Assembly: GCA_018242445.1 (NCBI GenBank)
Contig: JAFEBW010000032.1
Location: 62,001-126,000, forward strand
DNA: 64,000 nucleotides
Direction of reading: 5' to 3'
DNA from: Pseudomonadota bacterium
GTDB lineage: Bacteria; Pseudomonadota; Gammaproteobacteria; Xanthomonadales; Xanthomonadaceae
Shown here: piece after piece, positions 1-8,346 of the stretch
Layout: each line of letters starts with the position of its first letter
How positions within the stretch are numbered: position 1 is the first letter of the stretch
Made by a program: the position numbers and the translations under genes
The notes under the pieces: model-generated
Told to the model about the DNA's origin: nothing
The model's input: only the letters and a program-made list of their open reading frames with translations
The model's database searches: none

Positions 1-1
1 T

Positions 2-133
2 GGCGGCGCGGCCCTGATCACCACCCACGGAGCCTACGCGCCGCCGCCGGTGCGCTGCCGCACGCTGTGGCTGGATGGCGTCGAAGACCTGGAGACTGCG
101 GTCGACGGTTTGGATGCCGGAGAGGGGCGGTGA
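2..133 (+). CDS. ccmA: CcmA C-terminal end (partial)
   Basis: The window opens inside a gene whose last 43 residues are visible. They include an ABC-transporter H-loop-like segment (LITTHGAY) followed by a short acidic tail and a TGA. CcmA is the ATPase of the CcmAB complex, which releases holo-CcmE from CcmC during cytochrome c maturation. The assignment rests on the H-loop and on ccmB to ccmI following on the same strand; Walker A and B lie outside the window. Unusually, about 500 bp of repeat DNA separates this stop from ccmB, where close spacing or overlap is normal. Confidence 0.72.
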   Translation, partial: GGAALITTHGAYAPPPVRCRTLWLDGVEDLETAVDGLDAGEGR

Positions 134-210
134 AGGACACGCCTCCCTTTGATCCGTCGGTGAAGTGCATTCCTTCCTCCACTGCGCGTGAATGTGAGGC
201 GCAGGGACGC

Positions 211-598
211 TGGTCTCCCTCCCCTGCTTGCAGGGGAGGGCCGGGGTGGGGTTCACCCTCAGATACAGCAACCCCCTCCCAACCTCCCCCTGCTGACGCA
301 AGGGGAGGAGTGAAAGCACGGCGCTGGTCTCCCTCCCCTGCTCGCAGGGGATGGTTGGGGTGGGGTTCCTACATTGATCCAACAACCCCCTCCATGCCTT
401 CCCCTGCTGTCGCAAGGGGAGGAGTGGAAGCACGGCGCTGGTCTCCCTCCCCTGCTCGCAGGGGAGGGTTGGGGTGGGGTTCCTACATTGATCCAACAAC
501 CCCCTCCATGCCTTCCCCTGCTGACGCAAGGGGAGGAGTGAAAGCACGGCGTAGCCCCCCCTCCCCTGCTCTCAGGGGAGGGTTGGGGTGGGGTTCGC
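211..598. repeat. 114-bp tandem array of palindromic repeats
   Basis: The 505-bp stretch 134-638 has no credible gene. It contains a tandem array with units starting at 211, 325, 439 and (partial) 552, so the period is 113-114 bp. Each unit has one forward palindrome (TCCCTCCCCTGC with GCAGGGGA, followed by GGTTGGGGTGGGGTTC) and one inverted partner (CTTCCCCTGCTGACGCAAGG type), the arrangement of a bacterial interspersed mosaic element. Units 2 and 3 are nearly identical, which indicates recent amplification. Open frames crossing the array on both strands are repetitive Pro/Arg/Gly-rich translations and are not taken as genes. Positions 134-210 show nothing recognisable. Confidence 0.9.
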
Positions 599-638
599 AC
601 TTCGATACAGCAACCTCCTCCACGTGCGAACTCCGCAC

Positions 639-1322
639 ATGAGTCTGCCAGCGATGACATCCGCCGCCCGCGCGATGCTCGCCCGCGATCTGCGGCTGGC
701 GTGGGCGCGGCGCGGCGATACGTTGCAGCCTTTGCTGTTTGCCGTACTGATCGTGGCGCTGTTTCCGCTCGCGCTTGGCAGCGAGAAGGCGCGTTTGGCG
801 ATGCTGGCGCCCGGCGCGATCTGGGTCGCGGCTCTGCTCGCTTCCTTGCAGGGCCTGGATTCGCTGTTCCGCAGCGATGCCGAGGACGGCAGCCTCGAAC
901 AGCAACTGCTCGCGCCCGTGCCGTTGCCGCTGCTGCTGGGCTGCCGCATGGCCGCGCACTGGCTCACCGGCTCGCTGCCGCTGCTGCTGGTCGCGCCCTT
1001 GCTGGCGCAATTGCTGTTCCTGCCCGACCGCCTGCTGCTGCCGCTGCTCGCATCGCTGCTGGTCGGCACACCCTTGCTGGTGCTGCTGGGCGCGACGGTG
1101 GCGGCGCTGACGGTCGGGATGCGCCGCTCTGGTATGCTATTGCCCTTGCTTGCACTGCCGTTGTACGTGCCGGTGCTGGTGTTCGGCGCCGGCAGCGTGA
1201 TGGCCGCCGCGCAAGGCCAGGACTGGCTCGGAGCCATCCTGCTGCTGTCCGCCGGCCTGGCATTGGCCATCGTGCTGGCACCGCTCGCCGCCGCCGCCGC
1301 CATCCGCATCGCCCTGCCATGA
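639..1322 (+). CDS. ccmB: Heme exporter permease CcmB
   Basis: A 227-residue integral membrane protein with about six hydrophobic segments, close to the usual CcmB length of about 220. It begins MSLPAMTSAARAMLARDLRL, and the motif RDLRLAWARRGDTLQPLLF is the typical CcmB N-terminus. CcmB is the membrane partner of the CcmA ATPase; the complex frees heme-loaded CcmE from CcmC in the cytoplasmic membrane. ATG 639 is chosen because upstream codons run into the repeat array. ATG 654 is a possible alternative. ccmC follows after 52 bp. Confidence 0.9.
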   Translation: MSLPAMTSAARAMLARDLRLAWARRGDTLQPLLFAVLIVALFPLALGSEKARLAMLAPGAIWVAALLASLQGLDSLFRSDAEDGSLEQQLLAPVPLPLLLGCRMAAHWLTGSLPLLLVAPLLAQLLFLPDRLLLPLLASLLVGTPLLVLLGATVAALTVGMRRSGMLLPLLALPLYVPVLVFGAGSVMAAAQGQDWLGAILLLSAGLALAIVLAPLAAAAAIRIALP

Positions 1323-1374
1323 GCCGCATCGTCCATCGCCGTGTCGTGCATGCGCAGCCGGGTACGTGCCACCG

Positions 1375-2175
1375 ATGAATTCGCTACTGCTGTGGTTCAA
1401 CCAGCTCGGATCGCCACCGAACTTCCATCGTTACGCCACGCGCTGGATGCCGTGGTGGTTCGGCGCGGCATTGCTGCTGCTGGCAGTCGGCATCTACGGC
1501 GCGCTGTTCGTGGTGCCGGCCGATTACCAGCAAGGCGACAGCTACCGCATCCTGTTCATCCATGTGCCCTGCGCGTGGATGAGCCTGTTCGCGTACACGG
1601 TGATGGCCGTGCAGGCCGGCATCGCGCTGGTGTGGCGGATCAAGCTGTGCGAAATCCTGGCGATGGCCTGCGCGCCGATCGGCGCGGCTTTCACCGCGAT
1701 CACGCTGGCCACCGGCTCGATCTGGGGCCGGCCGATGTGGGGCACTTGGTGGGACTGGGACCCGCGTCTGACCTCGGAACTCGTGCTGCTGTTCCTGTAC
1801 ATCGGCGTGATCGCGCTGGATGCCTCCATCGAGGATCGCCGCCGCGGTGCCCGCGCGGCCGGCCTGCTGGCGATGATCGGCCTGATCAACCTGCCGATCA
1901 TCCACTACTCGGTGCAGTGGTGGAACTCGCTGCATCAGGGCCGCACGATCATGTTTCTCGGCCCGTCGAAGATGGACGCCTCGATGATCGGGCCGCTGCT
2001 GGCCACCGTCGCGGGGATGCAGTGCTGGTTCGTCGGTTCGCTGCTGTCGCGGGCGCGGACGATGCTGGTCGAGCGCGAAGCCGGCAAGGCGTGGGTGGCC
2101 GCGCTGGCGCTGCCGGGGACGAAGAACGTTCAGGCGATGGGCCAGGCAGCCGGGCGCAAGCGCGTGACGTCATGA
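1375..2175 (+). CDS. ccmC: Heme-handling protein CcmC
   Basis: A 266-residue polytopic protein with the tryptophan-rich heme-handling signature of the family (WGTWWDWDPRLT at roughly residues 123-134) and six predicted membrane spans. CcmC loads heme onto the periplasmic chaperone CcmE. The tryptophan-rich loop and flanking periplasmic histidines hold the heme. ATG 1375 gives the standard N-terminus (MNSLLLWFNQLGSPPNFHRY); an upstream GTG at 1366 would add three residues. The gene overlaps ccmD by four bases (ATGA), so the two are probably translationally coupled. Confidence 0.95.
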   Translation: MNSLLLWFNQLGSPPNFHRYATRWMPWWFGAALLLLAVGIYGALFVVPADYQQGDSYRILFIHVPCAWMSLFAYTVMAVQAGIALVWRIKLCEILAMACAPIGAAFTAITLATGSIWGRPMWGTWWDWDPRLTSELVLLFLYIGVIALDASIEDRRRGARAAGLLAMIGLINLPIIHYSVQWWNSLHQGRTIMFLGPSKMDASMIGPLLATVAGMQCWFVGSLLSRARTMLVEREAGKAWVAALALPGTKNVQAMGQAAGRKRVTS

Positions 2176-2333
2176 GCTACCTTCCCTACATCGTCGGCGC
2201 GTATGCGGTCTTCGGCGCGGTGATCGCGTGGGACGGACTGTCGTCGTTGCTCAAGCATGGACGCATGCTGCGCGCGATCCGGCGCAAGGGCGAACGAGCG
2301 GCGGCGAAGAACAGTCGCAGGGACGACGCATGA
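2172..2333 (+). CDS. ccmD: Heme exporter protein CcmD
   Basis: A 53-residue protein with one N-terminal membrane span (YLPYIVGAYAVFGAVIAW) and a strongly basic C-terminal tail (RMLRAIRRKGERAAAK). This is the usual CcmD architecture. CcmD is a small membrane subunit that helps release holo-CcmE from the CcmABC complex. The start overlaps the ccmC stop and the stop overlaps the ccmE start by four bases, as expected in a tightly packed ccm operon. CcmD sequences are poorly conserved, so the call relies on size, topology and position. Confidence 0.88.
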   Translation: MSYLPYIVGAYAVFGAVIAWDGLSSLLKHGRMLRAIRRKGERAAAKNSRRDDA

Positions 2334-2788
2334 ACCCCACCCGCAAGCGCCGCCTGTGGGTGCTGCTGATCGTGCTGGCCGCGATCGCCGTCGCCGGCGC
2401 GCTGGTCGTCGTCGCCCTGCGCCACAACGTGCGCTACCTGCTCACCCCCAGCGATGTCGCCGCCGGGCAAGCGCAACCGGGCCGCACCTTCCGCCTCGGC
2501 GGCGTGGTCTGCGAGGGCAGCCTCGCGCGCACGCAAGGCTCGCTGGCGGTGCGTTTCGTCGTCACCGACCGCATCCACCAGGTGCCGGTGCGTTACACCG
2601 GCATCCTCCCCGACCTGTTCCGCGAAGGCCAGAGCATCATCGCCACCGGCCAGCTCGGCCACGACGGTTTCCATGCCGACGAGATCCTCGCCAAGCACGA
2701 CGAGACCTACATGCCCAAGGAAGTGGAAGAAGCCATCGCCAAGGGCCGCACACTGCCGCACGCCAAGTGCGCGCCGCCGTCGCCGTGA
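2330..2788 (+). CDS. ccmE: Heme chaperone CcmE
   Basis: A 152-residue periplasmic heme chaperone anchored by one N-terminal span (LWVLLIVLAAIAVAGALVVV). The covalent heme-binding motif HDETY is present (His123 and Tyr127) close to the C-terminus, in the context LAKHDETYMP. CcmE receives heme from CcmC and passes it to the CcmF/H ligation complex. The ATG overlaps the ccmD stop. The 278 bp between this gene and ccmF hold palindromic repeats, so the operon is interrupted here by non-coding sequence. Confidence 0.96.
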   Translation: MNPTRKRRLWVLLIVLAAIAVAGALVVVALRHNVRYLLTPSDVAAGQAQPGRTFRLGGVVCEGSLARTQGSLAVRFVVTDRIHQVPVRYTGILPDLFREGQSIIATGQLGHDGFHADEILAKHDETYMPKEVEEAIAKGRTLPHAKCAPPSP

Positions 2789-2865
2789 TGAAAACATGAG
2801 CCGTCATGCTTCGAAATTCACGAATCCATCCACATGGCTCGCCATCGGCTGCGATGCGATTTTCC

Positions 2866-3010
2866 TCCCTCTCCCACTGGGAGAGGGATTGAGGGCGAGG
2901 GAAGTCGGGCTGCCGCCAGTCGCAACGCAGTCGCTTAACAGCATGGGCGTGCGCAGGTTCTGCCCTCATCCGCCCTTCGGGCACCTTCCCCCGGCGGGGG
3001 AAGGAGAAAG
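2866..3010. repeat. Pair of palindromic repeats between ccmE and ccmF
   Basis: The gap 2789-3066 contains two near-perfect hairpins. One is TCCCTCTCCC/GGGAGAGGGA with an ACT loop (2866-2888). The other is CCTTCCCCC/GGGGGAAGG with a GGC loop (about 2984-3004), preceded by CCGCCCTTCGGGC. They belong to the palindromic repeat families seen elsewhere in this window. Neither is followed by a T-run, so intrinsic termination is unlikely. They may affect mRNA processing or stability between the two halves of the ccm operon. Confidence 0.8.
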
Positions 3011-3066
3011 CCGCACTCCCATTTGGAAATCGGCTACACCTCCAAGACCATTGCATTTAGGACAGC

Positions 3067-4995
3067 ATGCTGCCTGAACTCGGCCAGTTCGCGCTGATCC
3101 TCGCCCTCGTGCTGGCGCTGCTGCAGGCGCTGCTGCCGCTGCTGGGCGCGCAGCGCGGCATCGAGGCGTGGATGCGGCTGGCGCGGCCGGCGGCGTATGC
3201 GCAGGCGCTGTTCGTGGTCGTCGCGTTCGCCATCCTGATGCACGCCTTCGTGGCGCACGATTTTTCGGTCGCCTACGTCGCGCGCAATTCCAACACCCTG
3301 CTGCCCCTGCCCTACTGCATCGCCGCGGTGTGGGGCGCGCATGAAGGTTCGCTGCTGTTGTGGATTTTGATCCTTGCCTTGTGGACCGCCACCGTCGCGC
3401 GCTTCTCGAAAGCGCTGCCGCTGCCGGTGATCGCGCGCGTGCTCGGGGTGATGGGCGTGGTGAGTTGCGGCTTCCTGCTGTTCACCCTGTTCACGTCCGA
3501 CCCGTTCGCACGTTTGCTGCCCATGCCGGTTGAAGGCGCCGACCTCAACCCGCTGCTGCAGGATCCCGGATTGGCCATGCATCCGCCCATGCTGTACAGC
3601 GGCTACGTCGGCACCACGGTGGCCTTCGCCTTCGCCATCGCCGCCATGCTGGACGGCAGGGTGGATGCGCGCTGGGTGCGCTGGTCGCGGCCGTGGACGA
3701 ACGTCGCCTGGGCGCTGCTGACCTGCGGCATCGCGCTGGGTTCGTGGTGGGCGTATTACGTGCTCGGCTGGGGCGGGTGGTGGTTCTGGGATCCGGTCGA
3801 GAACGCCTCGTTCATGCCCTGGCTGGCCGGCACCGCGCTGCTCCATTCGCAGGCCGTCACCGAAAAACGCGGCAGCTTCCGAGGCTGGACCTTGCTGCTG
3901 GCCATCGCCGCGTTCTCGCTGTCGCTGCTGGGCACCTTCCTCGTGCGTTCGGGCGTGATCACCTCGGTGCACGCCTTCGCCGCCGATCCCTCGCGCGGCG
4001 TGTTCATCCTCGCCTTCCTTGGCCTGGTGATCGGCGGCTCGCTGCTGCTGTACGCGCTGCGCGCGCCGCGCGACGACGATGGCGCGCCCTTTGCGCTGGC
4101 CTCCCGCGAAACCCTCATCCTCGTCAACAATTTGCTGTTGACCTGCGCCTGCGCGATGGTGCTGATCGGCACCTTGTTCCCGCTGCTCGCCGATGCGCTC
4201 AAGCTCGGCCGCTACTCGGTCGGCCCGCCCTACTTCGGCACCATGTTCGCGCTGTTGATGGCGCCCTTGCTGCTGCTCATCCCCTTCGGGCCGCTGACGC
4301 GCTGGCAGCGCGAGCAGGCATCCACGCCGATCAAGCTGCTCGCGCCGTGGTTCGCTCTGGCGCTGGCTGGCGGCGCGCTGGCATTCGTCACGCTTCCCAA
4401 TGCGTGGTGGAAACCCGTCGCCGCCATCGCCATCGGCCTGTGGCTGGTCGCCGGCACGCTGCGTTTCGTGCGCCGCAGGCTGGCGATGGCCGGGCAACGC
4501 TTCACCGCCGAGATGCTCGGCATGTCGCTGGCGCACATCGGCATCGCGGTGTTCTTCTTCGGCGTACTGATGACCGAGAGCCTGTCGGTGCAGAAGGACG
4601 TGGCGGCAGCGCCCGGGCATACCGTGCAGGCGGCCGGATACGACTTCCGCTTCGACGGCGTGCGGCGCATGCGCGGGCCGAATTTCATCGCCGATCAGGG
4701 CACCGTGCTGGTCAGCCGCGAGGGCGCGACGGTGGCGCGCATGCATCCACAAAAGCGGCAGTACGTCGCCGGCGGGCAGACGATGACGGAAACCGCGATC
4801 GACCCCGGGCTCACCCGCGACCTCTACGTCGCCCTCGGCGAACCGCTCGACGCGAACGGAACCTGGGCGCTGCGCGTGTACGTCAAGCCGTGGGTGCGCT
4901 GCATCTGGCTGGGCGCATTGCTGATGGCGCTCGGCGGCTTCACGGCCGCCTTCGATCGCCGCTTCCGCCGCAAGCCGGAGTCTGCTGCGTCATGA
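3067..4995 (+). CDS. ccmF: Cytochrome c heme lyase subunit CcmF
   Basis: A 642-residue polytopic membrane protein of normal CcmF length. It carries the WWD heme-handling motif (GGWWFWDPVENASFMPW at roughly residues 236-252) and many membrane spans. CcmF, with CcmH and CcmI, ligates heme from CcmE to the CxxCH motifs of apocytochromes c in the periplasm. ATG 3067 follows the repeat-containing gap. The end overlaps the ccmG start, so translation into ccmG is probably coupled. Confidence 0.97.
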   Translation: MLPELGQFALILALVLALLQALLPLLGAQRGIEAWMRLARPAAYAQALFVVVAFAILMHAFVAHDFSVAYVARNSNTLLPLPYCIAAVWGAHEGSLLLWILILALWTATVARFSKALPLPVIARVLGVMGVVSCGFLLFTLFTSDPFARLLPMPVEGADLNPLLQDPGLAMHPPMLYSGYVGTTVAFAFAIAAMLDGRVDARWVRWSRPWTNVAWALLTCGIALGSWWAYYVLGWGGWWFWDPVENASFMPWLAGTALLHSQAVTEKRGSFRGWTLLLAIAAFSLSLLGTFLVRSGVITSVHAFAADPSRGVFILAFLGLVIGGSLLLYALRAPRDDDGAPFALASRETLILVNNLLLTCACAMVLIGTLFPLLADALKLGRYSVGPPYFGTMFALLMAPLLLLIPFGPLTRWQREQASTPIKLLAPWFALALAGGALAFVTLPNAWWKPVAAIAIGLWLVAGTLRFVRRRLAMAGQRFTAEMLGMSLAHIGIAVFFFGVLMTESLSVQKDVAAAPGHTVQAAGYDFRFDGVRRMRGPNFIADQGTVLVSREGATVARMHPQKRQYVAGGQTMTETAIDPGLTRDLYVALGEPLDANGTWALRVYVKPWVRCIWLGALLMALGGFTAAFDRRFRRKPESAAS

Positions 4996-5552
4996 TGCGT
5001 CGCCTGCTGCCGCTGCTGGTGTTCCTCGCGCTCGCCGCGCTGCTGGCGGTGGGCATCGTGCTCAGCCGCAACCCCGACCGCTCGGCCCTGCCCTCGGCCC
5101 TGCTCGACAAACCCGCGCCCACGTTCGCGCTGCCGCTGCTCGACCCTGCCGCCGCGTCGTCGTCGCCCGCGCGTACCGTGCATTCGAGCGAATTGGCCGG
5201 CAAACCCTACGTGCTCAACGTCTGGGGCAGTTGGTGCGTGAACTGCCGCGAGGAGCACCCGGTCGTCACCGCGCTGGCCGCACGCGGTGTCGTCAAGGTG
5301 GTCGGCTACAACTACCACGACGACCCCGACGACGCGCGCCGCTGGCTGGCGCAGTTCGGCAACCCCTACGCGCTGATCGTCGCCGACGTCGAAGGCCGCA
5401 CCGCGCTGGACTGGGGCATCTACGGCGCGCCGGAAACCTATCTGGTGGATGCGCGCGGCATCGTGCGCTGGAAGCACGTCGGCGAGCTGACGCCGCAGAT
5501 CGTGGAGAACGACTTGCTGCCGCGATTGCGTTCTGCCGGAGGCGCACGATGA
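4992..5552 (+). CDS. ccmG: Periplasmic thiol reductase CcmG/DsbE
   Basis: A 186-residue membrane-anchored thioredoxin-fold protein. An N-terminal span (LLPLLVFLALAALLAVGIVL) precedes the domain, which carries the active site WCVNC (Cys82 and Cys85) and the family GxxGxPET-like segment (YGAPETYLVD). CcmG keeps CcmH and apocytochrome cysteines reduced for heme ligation. Two ATGs lie back to back (4992 and 4995); the first overlaps the ccmF stop. The stop overlaps the ccmH start. Confidence 0.95.
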   Translation: MMRRLLPLLVFLALAALLAVGIVLSRNPDRSALPSALLDKPAPTFALPLLDPAAASSSPARTVHSSELAGKPYVLNVWGSWCVNCREEHPVVTALAARGVVKVVGYNYHDDPDDARRWLAQFGNPYALIVADVEGRTALDWGIYGAPETYLVDARGIVRWKHVGELTPQIVENDLLPRLRSAGGAR

Positions 5553-6037
5553 GGCACTGGCTGCTCGCCCTGGCCTGCATGCTGGCGCTGCTCGCGCCCG
5601 GCGCCGCATTCGCGCAGGCGCAGCAACCCGACACGCCGCTGGTGTTCCAGAACGCGACGGAGGAAGCGCGCTTCCACGCACTCACCAGCAGCCTGCGCTG
5701 CGTGATGTGCCAGAACGAATCGCTGGCCGATTCGCAGGCGGTGATCGCGCGCGACCTGCGCCGGCAGATCCTGGCGATGATGCGCGATGGCAAGTCCGAC
5801 GCGCAGATCCGCCAGTTCCTCGTCGCCCGCTACGGCGAGTTCGTGCTGTACAAGCCGCGCATCGAGCCGGCGACGTGGGTGCTGTGGCTGGGCCCGCCCG
5901 CGTTGTTCGTCGCCGGCGCGACCACGCTGTGGGTGGTCGTGCGGCGACGTTCGGCGCGCATGCGCCGTCAGGACGCGCATCCGGGCGTCGGCAAGGGCGT
6001 TGCGGACGCACCGGGCGAATCCAGCGAGGATTGGTGA
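5549..6037 (+). CDS. ccmH: Cytochrome c maturation protein CcmH (CcmL type)
   Basis: A 162-residue protein with a cleavable signal peptide (ending near ALLAPGAAFAQA), the redox motif RCVMCQN (Cys51 and Cys54) and one C-terminal membrane span (WVLWLGPPALFVAGATTLWVVV). This is the short CcmH form, equivalent to the N-terminal half of E. coli CcmH. It reduces or holds apocytochrome CxxCH motifs before heme attachment. It overlaps both neighbours by one to four bases. Confidence 0.95.
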   Translation: MRHWLLALACMLALLAPGAAFAQAQQPDTPLVFQNATEEARFHALTSSLRCVMCQNESLADSQAVIARDLRRQILAMMRDGKSDAQIRQFLVARYGEFVLYKPRIEPATWVLWLGPPALFVAGATTLWVVVRRRSARMRRQDAHPGVGKGVADAPGESSEDW

Positions 6038-7044
6038 TGCAGATCGGCTTCGTCATCGCCGTGTTCGTGATGCTGGCCAGCGCCGCGGCCATCGTGCTGC
6101 CGCCTCTGTGGCGCGGTTCGCGGGGCACGGCGGTCGCGGTGGCCCTGTTGCTGCCGCTGGCGTGCCTTCCGCTGTACGGGATGCTCGGCAACCGCTCCGC
6201 TCTCGATCCCGCGCAACTCGTGAGCCAGCCCGACCCCGAACAGCAGATCGACGCGCTGGCGACCTACCTGCATGCGCACCCGGATCAACTCGACGGCTGG
6301 GTGCTGCTCGCCCGCGCGCGCAAGGATCAACGACGCTTCGGCGAAGCCGACGCCGCCTACGCGCAGGCGTTGCGACTGGCGCCGAAGGAACCCGGCCTGC
6401 TGGTCGAGCGCGCCGAAACGCTGGCGTCGGCCGACCCGCAGCACCGCATCGGCGACGCCGCCGTCAAGCTGCTGCAAACCGCGCAATCCATCGATCCGCG
6501 CAACCAGCGCGCGCTGTGGTTCCTCGGCATCGCCGCCTACCAGCGCGGCGATTACGCCGGCGCGGCGACGACGTGGCAGCCCCTGCTGCAACTGGCCCCG
6601 GCGGACACGCGGGCATCCTTGCTCCAGCAGATCGACGGCGCTCGCGCCAAGGCAGGGTTACCGCCGCTGCCGGCCGAAGCCGCACCATCGCCTGCGCCGA
6701 CGCTGCTGACACTGCGCGTGGACATCAGCCCGGCGCTGCGCGCGAAACTCGCGCCTGACGACGTGCTGTTCGTGTTCGCCCGTGCGCCGTCCGGCCCACC
6801 CATGCCGCTGGCGGTCAAGCGCATCCCGGCGAAGGACTTCCCCTTGACGGTCGCGTTGTCCGACGACGACGGCCCGATGCCGACGCTGCGCCTGTCGCAG
6901 CAAGCAACTGTCAATGTGGTGGCGCGCGTATCGCATGGCGGTCAAGCCCTGCCGCAATCCGGCGATTTCGAATCCACCCCGCTCAGCGCCAGCGTCGGCG
7001 GCAAGCAGGTCATCGCGATCGCCATCGATCGGGTCCATCCTTGA
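6037..7044 (+). CDS. ccmI: Cytochrome c maturation protein CcmI (TPR)
   Basis: A 335-residue protein. Two N-terminal membrane spans are followed by tetratricopeptide-like repeats (roughly residues 70-210, e.g. WVLLARARKDQRRFGEADAA and ALWFLGIAAYQRGDYAGAA) and a beta-rich C-terminal domain. CcmI is the apocytochrome chaperone of the CcmF/H/I ligase; in E. coli the equivalent region is fused to CcmH. The start codon shares one base with the ccmH stop (TGATG). It is the last gene of the ccm operon here. Confidence 0.92.
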   Translation: MQIGFVIAVFVMLASAAAIVLPPLWRGSRGTAVAVALLLPLACLPLYGMLGNRSALDPAQLVSQPDPEQQIDALATYLHAHPDQLDGWVLLARARKDQRRFGEADAAYAQALRLAPKEPGLLVERAETLASADPQHRIGDAAVKLLQTAQSIDPRNQRALWFLGIAAYQRGDYAGAATTWQPLLQLAPADTRASLLQQIDGARAKAGLPPLPAEAAPSPAPTLLTLRVDISPALRAKLAPDDVLFVFARAPSGPPMPLAVKRIPAKDFPLTVALSDDDGPMPTLRLSQQATVNVVARVSHGGQALPQSGDFESTPLSASVGGKQVIAIAIDRVHP

Positions 7045-7069
7045 GCGCCTTGAAGCGACCGCATCCACC

Positions 7070-8197
7070 ATGACCGAGTTCATCCCCCCCGGCACGCGCT
7101 GGTTCGACCTGCCCTCGCCCTTCGCGATGAAGCGCGGCGGCACGCTGCACGGCGCGCGCCTGGCCTTCGAGACGTGGGGCAGGCTCAATCCCGCGCGCGA
7201 CAACGCGATCCTGATCCTCACCGGGCTGTCGCCGAATGCGCATGTGGCGTCGCATGCAGCCGACCCCATGCCGGGCTGGTGGGAATCGATGCTCGGCCCG
7301 GGCAAGCCCATCGACACGACGCGCTGGTTCGTGATTTGCGCCAATTCGCTGGGCGGTTGCAAGGGCTCGACCGGCCCGGCGTCGAACGACCCCGCCACCG
7401 GGCAGCCTTACCGCCTGACCTTCCCGGAGTTGTCGGTCGAGGACATCGCCAACGCCGCGCATGCGCTGGTGCGCGGGCTGGGCGTCGATCGGCTGGCCTG
7501 CACCATCGGCTGCTCGATGGGCGGGCAGAGCGCGCTGGCCTACTCGACCCTGCATCCGCAGGCGACCCGCGCGATGGTCAACATTTCCGGCGCGGTGCAA
7601 TCGCTGCCGTTCTCCATCGCCATCCGCTCCTTGCAGCGCGAGGCCATCCGCCTCGACCCGAACTGGAACGATGGCCGCTACGACGACGCTTCCTATCCCG
7701 AGAGCGGCATGCGCATGGCGCGCAAGCTCGGCGTCATCACCTATCGCTCCTCGCTGGAATGGAGCGGTCGTTTCGGCCGCGTGCGCCTGGATGGCGATGC
7801 ACGCGATGGCGAGGATCCCTTCGGGCTCGAGTTCCAGGTCGAAAGTTACCTCGAAGGCCACGCCCGCCGCTTCGTGCGCCAGTTCGACCCCAACTGCTAC
7901 CTCTACCTGAGCCGTTCGATGGACTGGTTCGACCTGGCCGAATACGGCCACGGCGATGCCGACACGGCGCTGCGCGCGATCGCTGCCGACGGAGGATTGA
8001 GCCACGCACTGGTGATCGGCGTGGAGACCGACATCCTGTTCCCCTTGCAACAGCAGGAACAGATCGCCGACGGCCTGCGCGCCGGCGGCGCGCACGCCAC
8101 CTTCGCGCCCCTGCCCTCGCCGCAGGGCCACGATGCCTTCCTCGTGGACATCGCGCGTTTCGGGCCGGTGGTGGAAAGTTTCCTCGGCGACTTGTGA
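7070..8197 (+). CDS. metX: MetX-family homoserine/serine O-acyltransferase
   Basis: A 375-residue alpha/beta-hydrolase-fold acyltransferase. It shows the MetX motifs NSLGGCKGSTGP, nucleophile elbow GCSMGGQ, and the Asp and His of the triad in ETDILFPL and GHDAFL. Family members transfer an acetyl or succinyl group to homoserine (methionine route) or serine (cysteine route). The segment LTGLSPNAHVAS, where true homoserine acetyltransferases have LTHDxH-like sequence, resembles the serine O-succinyltransferases described in Xanthomonadales relatives. That substrate assignment is inference. It lies 25 bp downstream of ccmI and may be co-transcribed with it. Confidence 0.85.
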   Translation: MTEFIPPGTRWFDLPSPFAMKRGGTLHGARLAFETWGRLNPARDNAILILTGLSPNAHVASHAADPMPGWWESMLGPGKPIDTTRWFVICANSLGGCKGSTGPASNDPATGQPYRLTFPELSVEDIANAAHALVRGLGVDRLACTIGCSMGGQSALAYSTLHPQATRAMVNISGAVQSLPFSIAIRSLQREAIRLDPNWNDGRYDDASYPESGMRMARKLGVITYRSSLEWSGRFGRVRLDGDARDGEDPFGLEFQVESYLEGHARRFVRQFDPNCYLYLSRSMDWFDLAEYGHGDADTALRAIAADGGLSHALVIGVETDILFPLQQQEQIADGLRAGGAHATFAPLPSPQGHDAFLVDIARFGPVVESFLGDL

Positions 8198-8309
8198 ACA
8201 CGACTCCTTCGTCGTGGCGTTTTCGGGTGCCCCACCCTTCCTGGCTGGCTCGAACCATGCGACACATGTGCGGAACGCCCATCCACGCATGGCTTGACGC
8301 GTGGTTTTG

Positions 8310-8315
8310 TACAAT
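8310..8315 (+). promoter_or_regulatory. Candidate -10 element (TACAAT)
   Basis: In the 149-bp gap before the M1 peptidase gene, TACAAT matches the sigma-70 -10 consensus at five of six positions and sits about 31 bp before the ATG. A TTGACG lies only 10 bp upstream, too close to act as its -35, so no standard -35 is paired with it. This is a weak but plausible promoter for the peptidase, hydrolase and lipoprotein genes that follow. Confidence 0.35.
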
Positions 8316-8346
8316 CCGCACTCCCCCGCCCCTGCCGGTACCCGCC

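Noticed and set aside
67..660. Open frames on both strands through the ccmA-ccmB gap
   Set aside because: They are translations of the 114-bp repeat units (repeated WSPSPARRG-type peptides) and have no independent start signals or domain content.
3034..4752. Minus-strand open frame of about 570 codons opposite ccmF
   Set aside because: It is a GC-rich shadow of ccmF, highly His/Arg/Gln-rich with no domain; ccmF itself is unambiguous.
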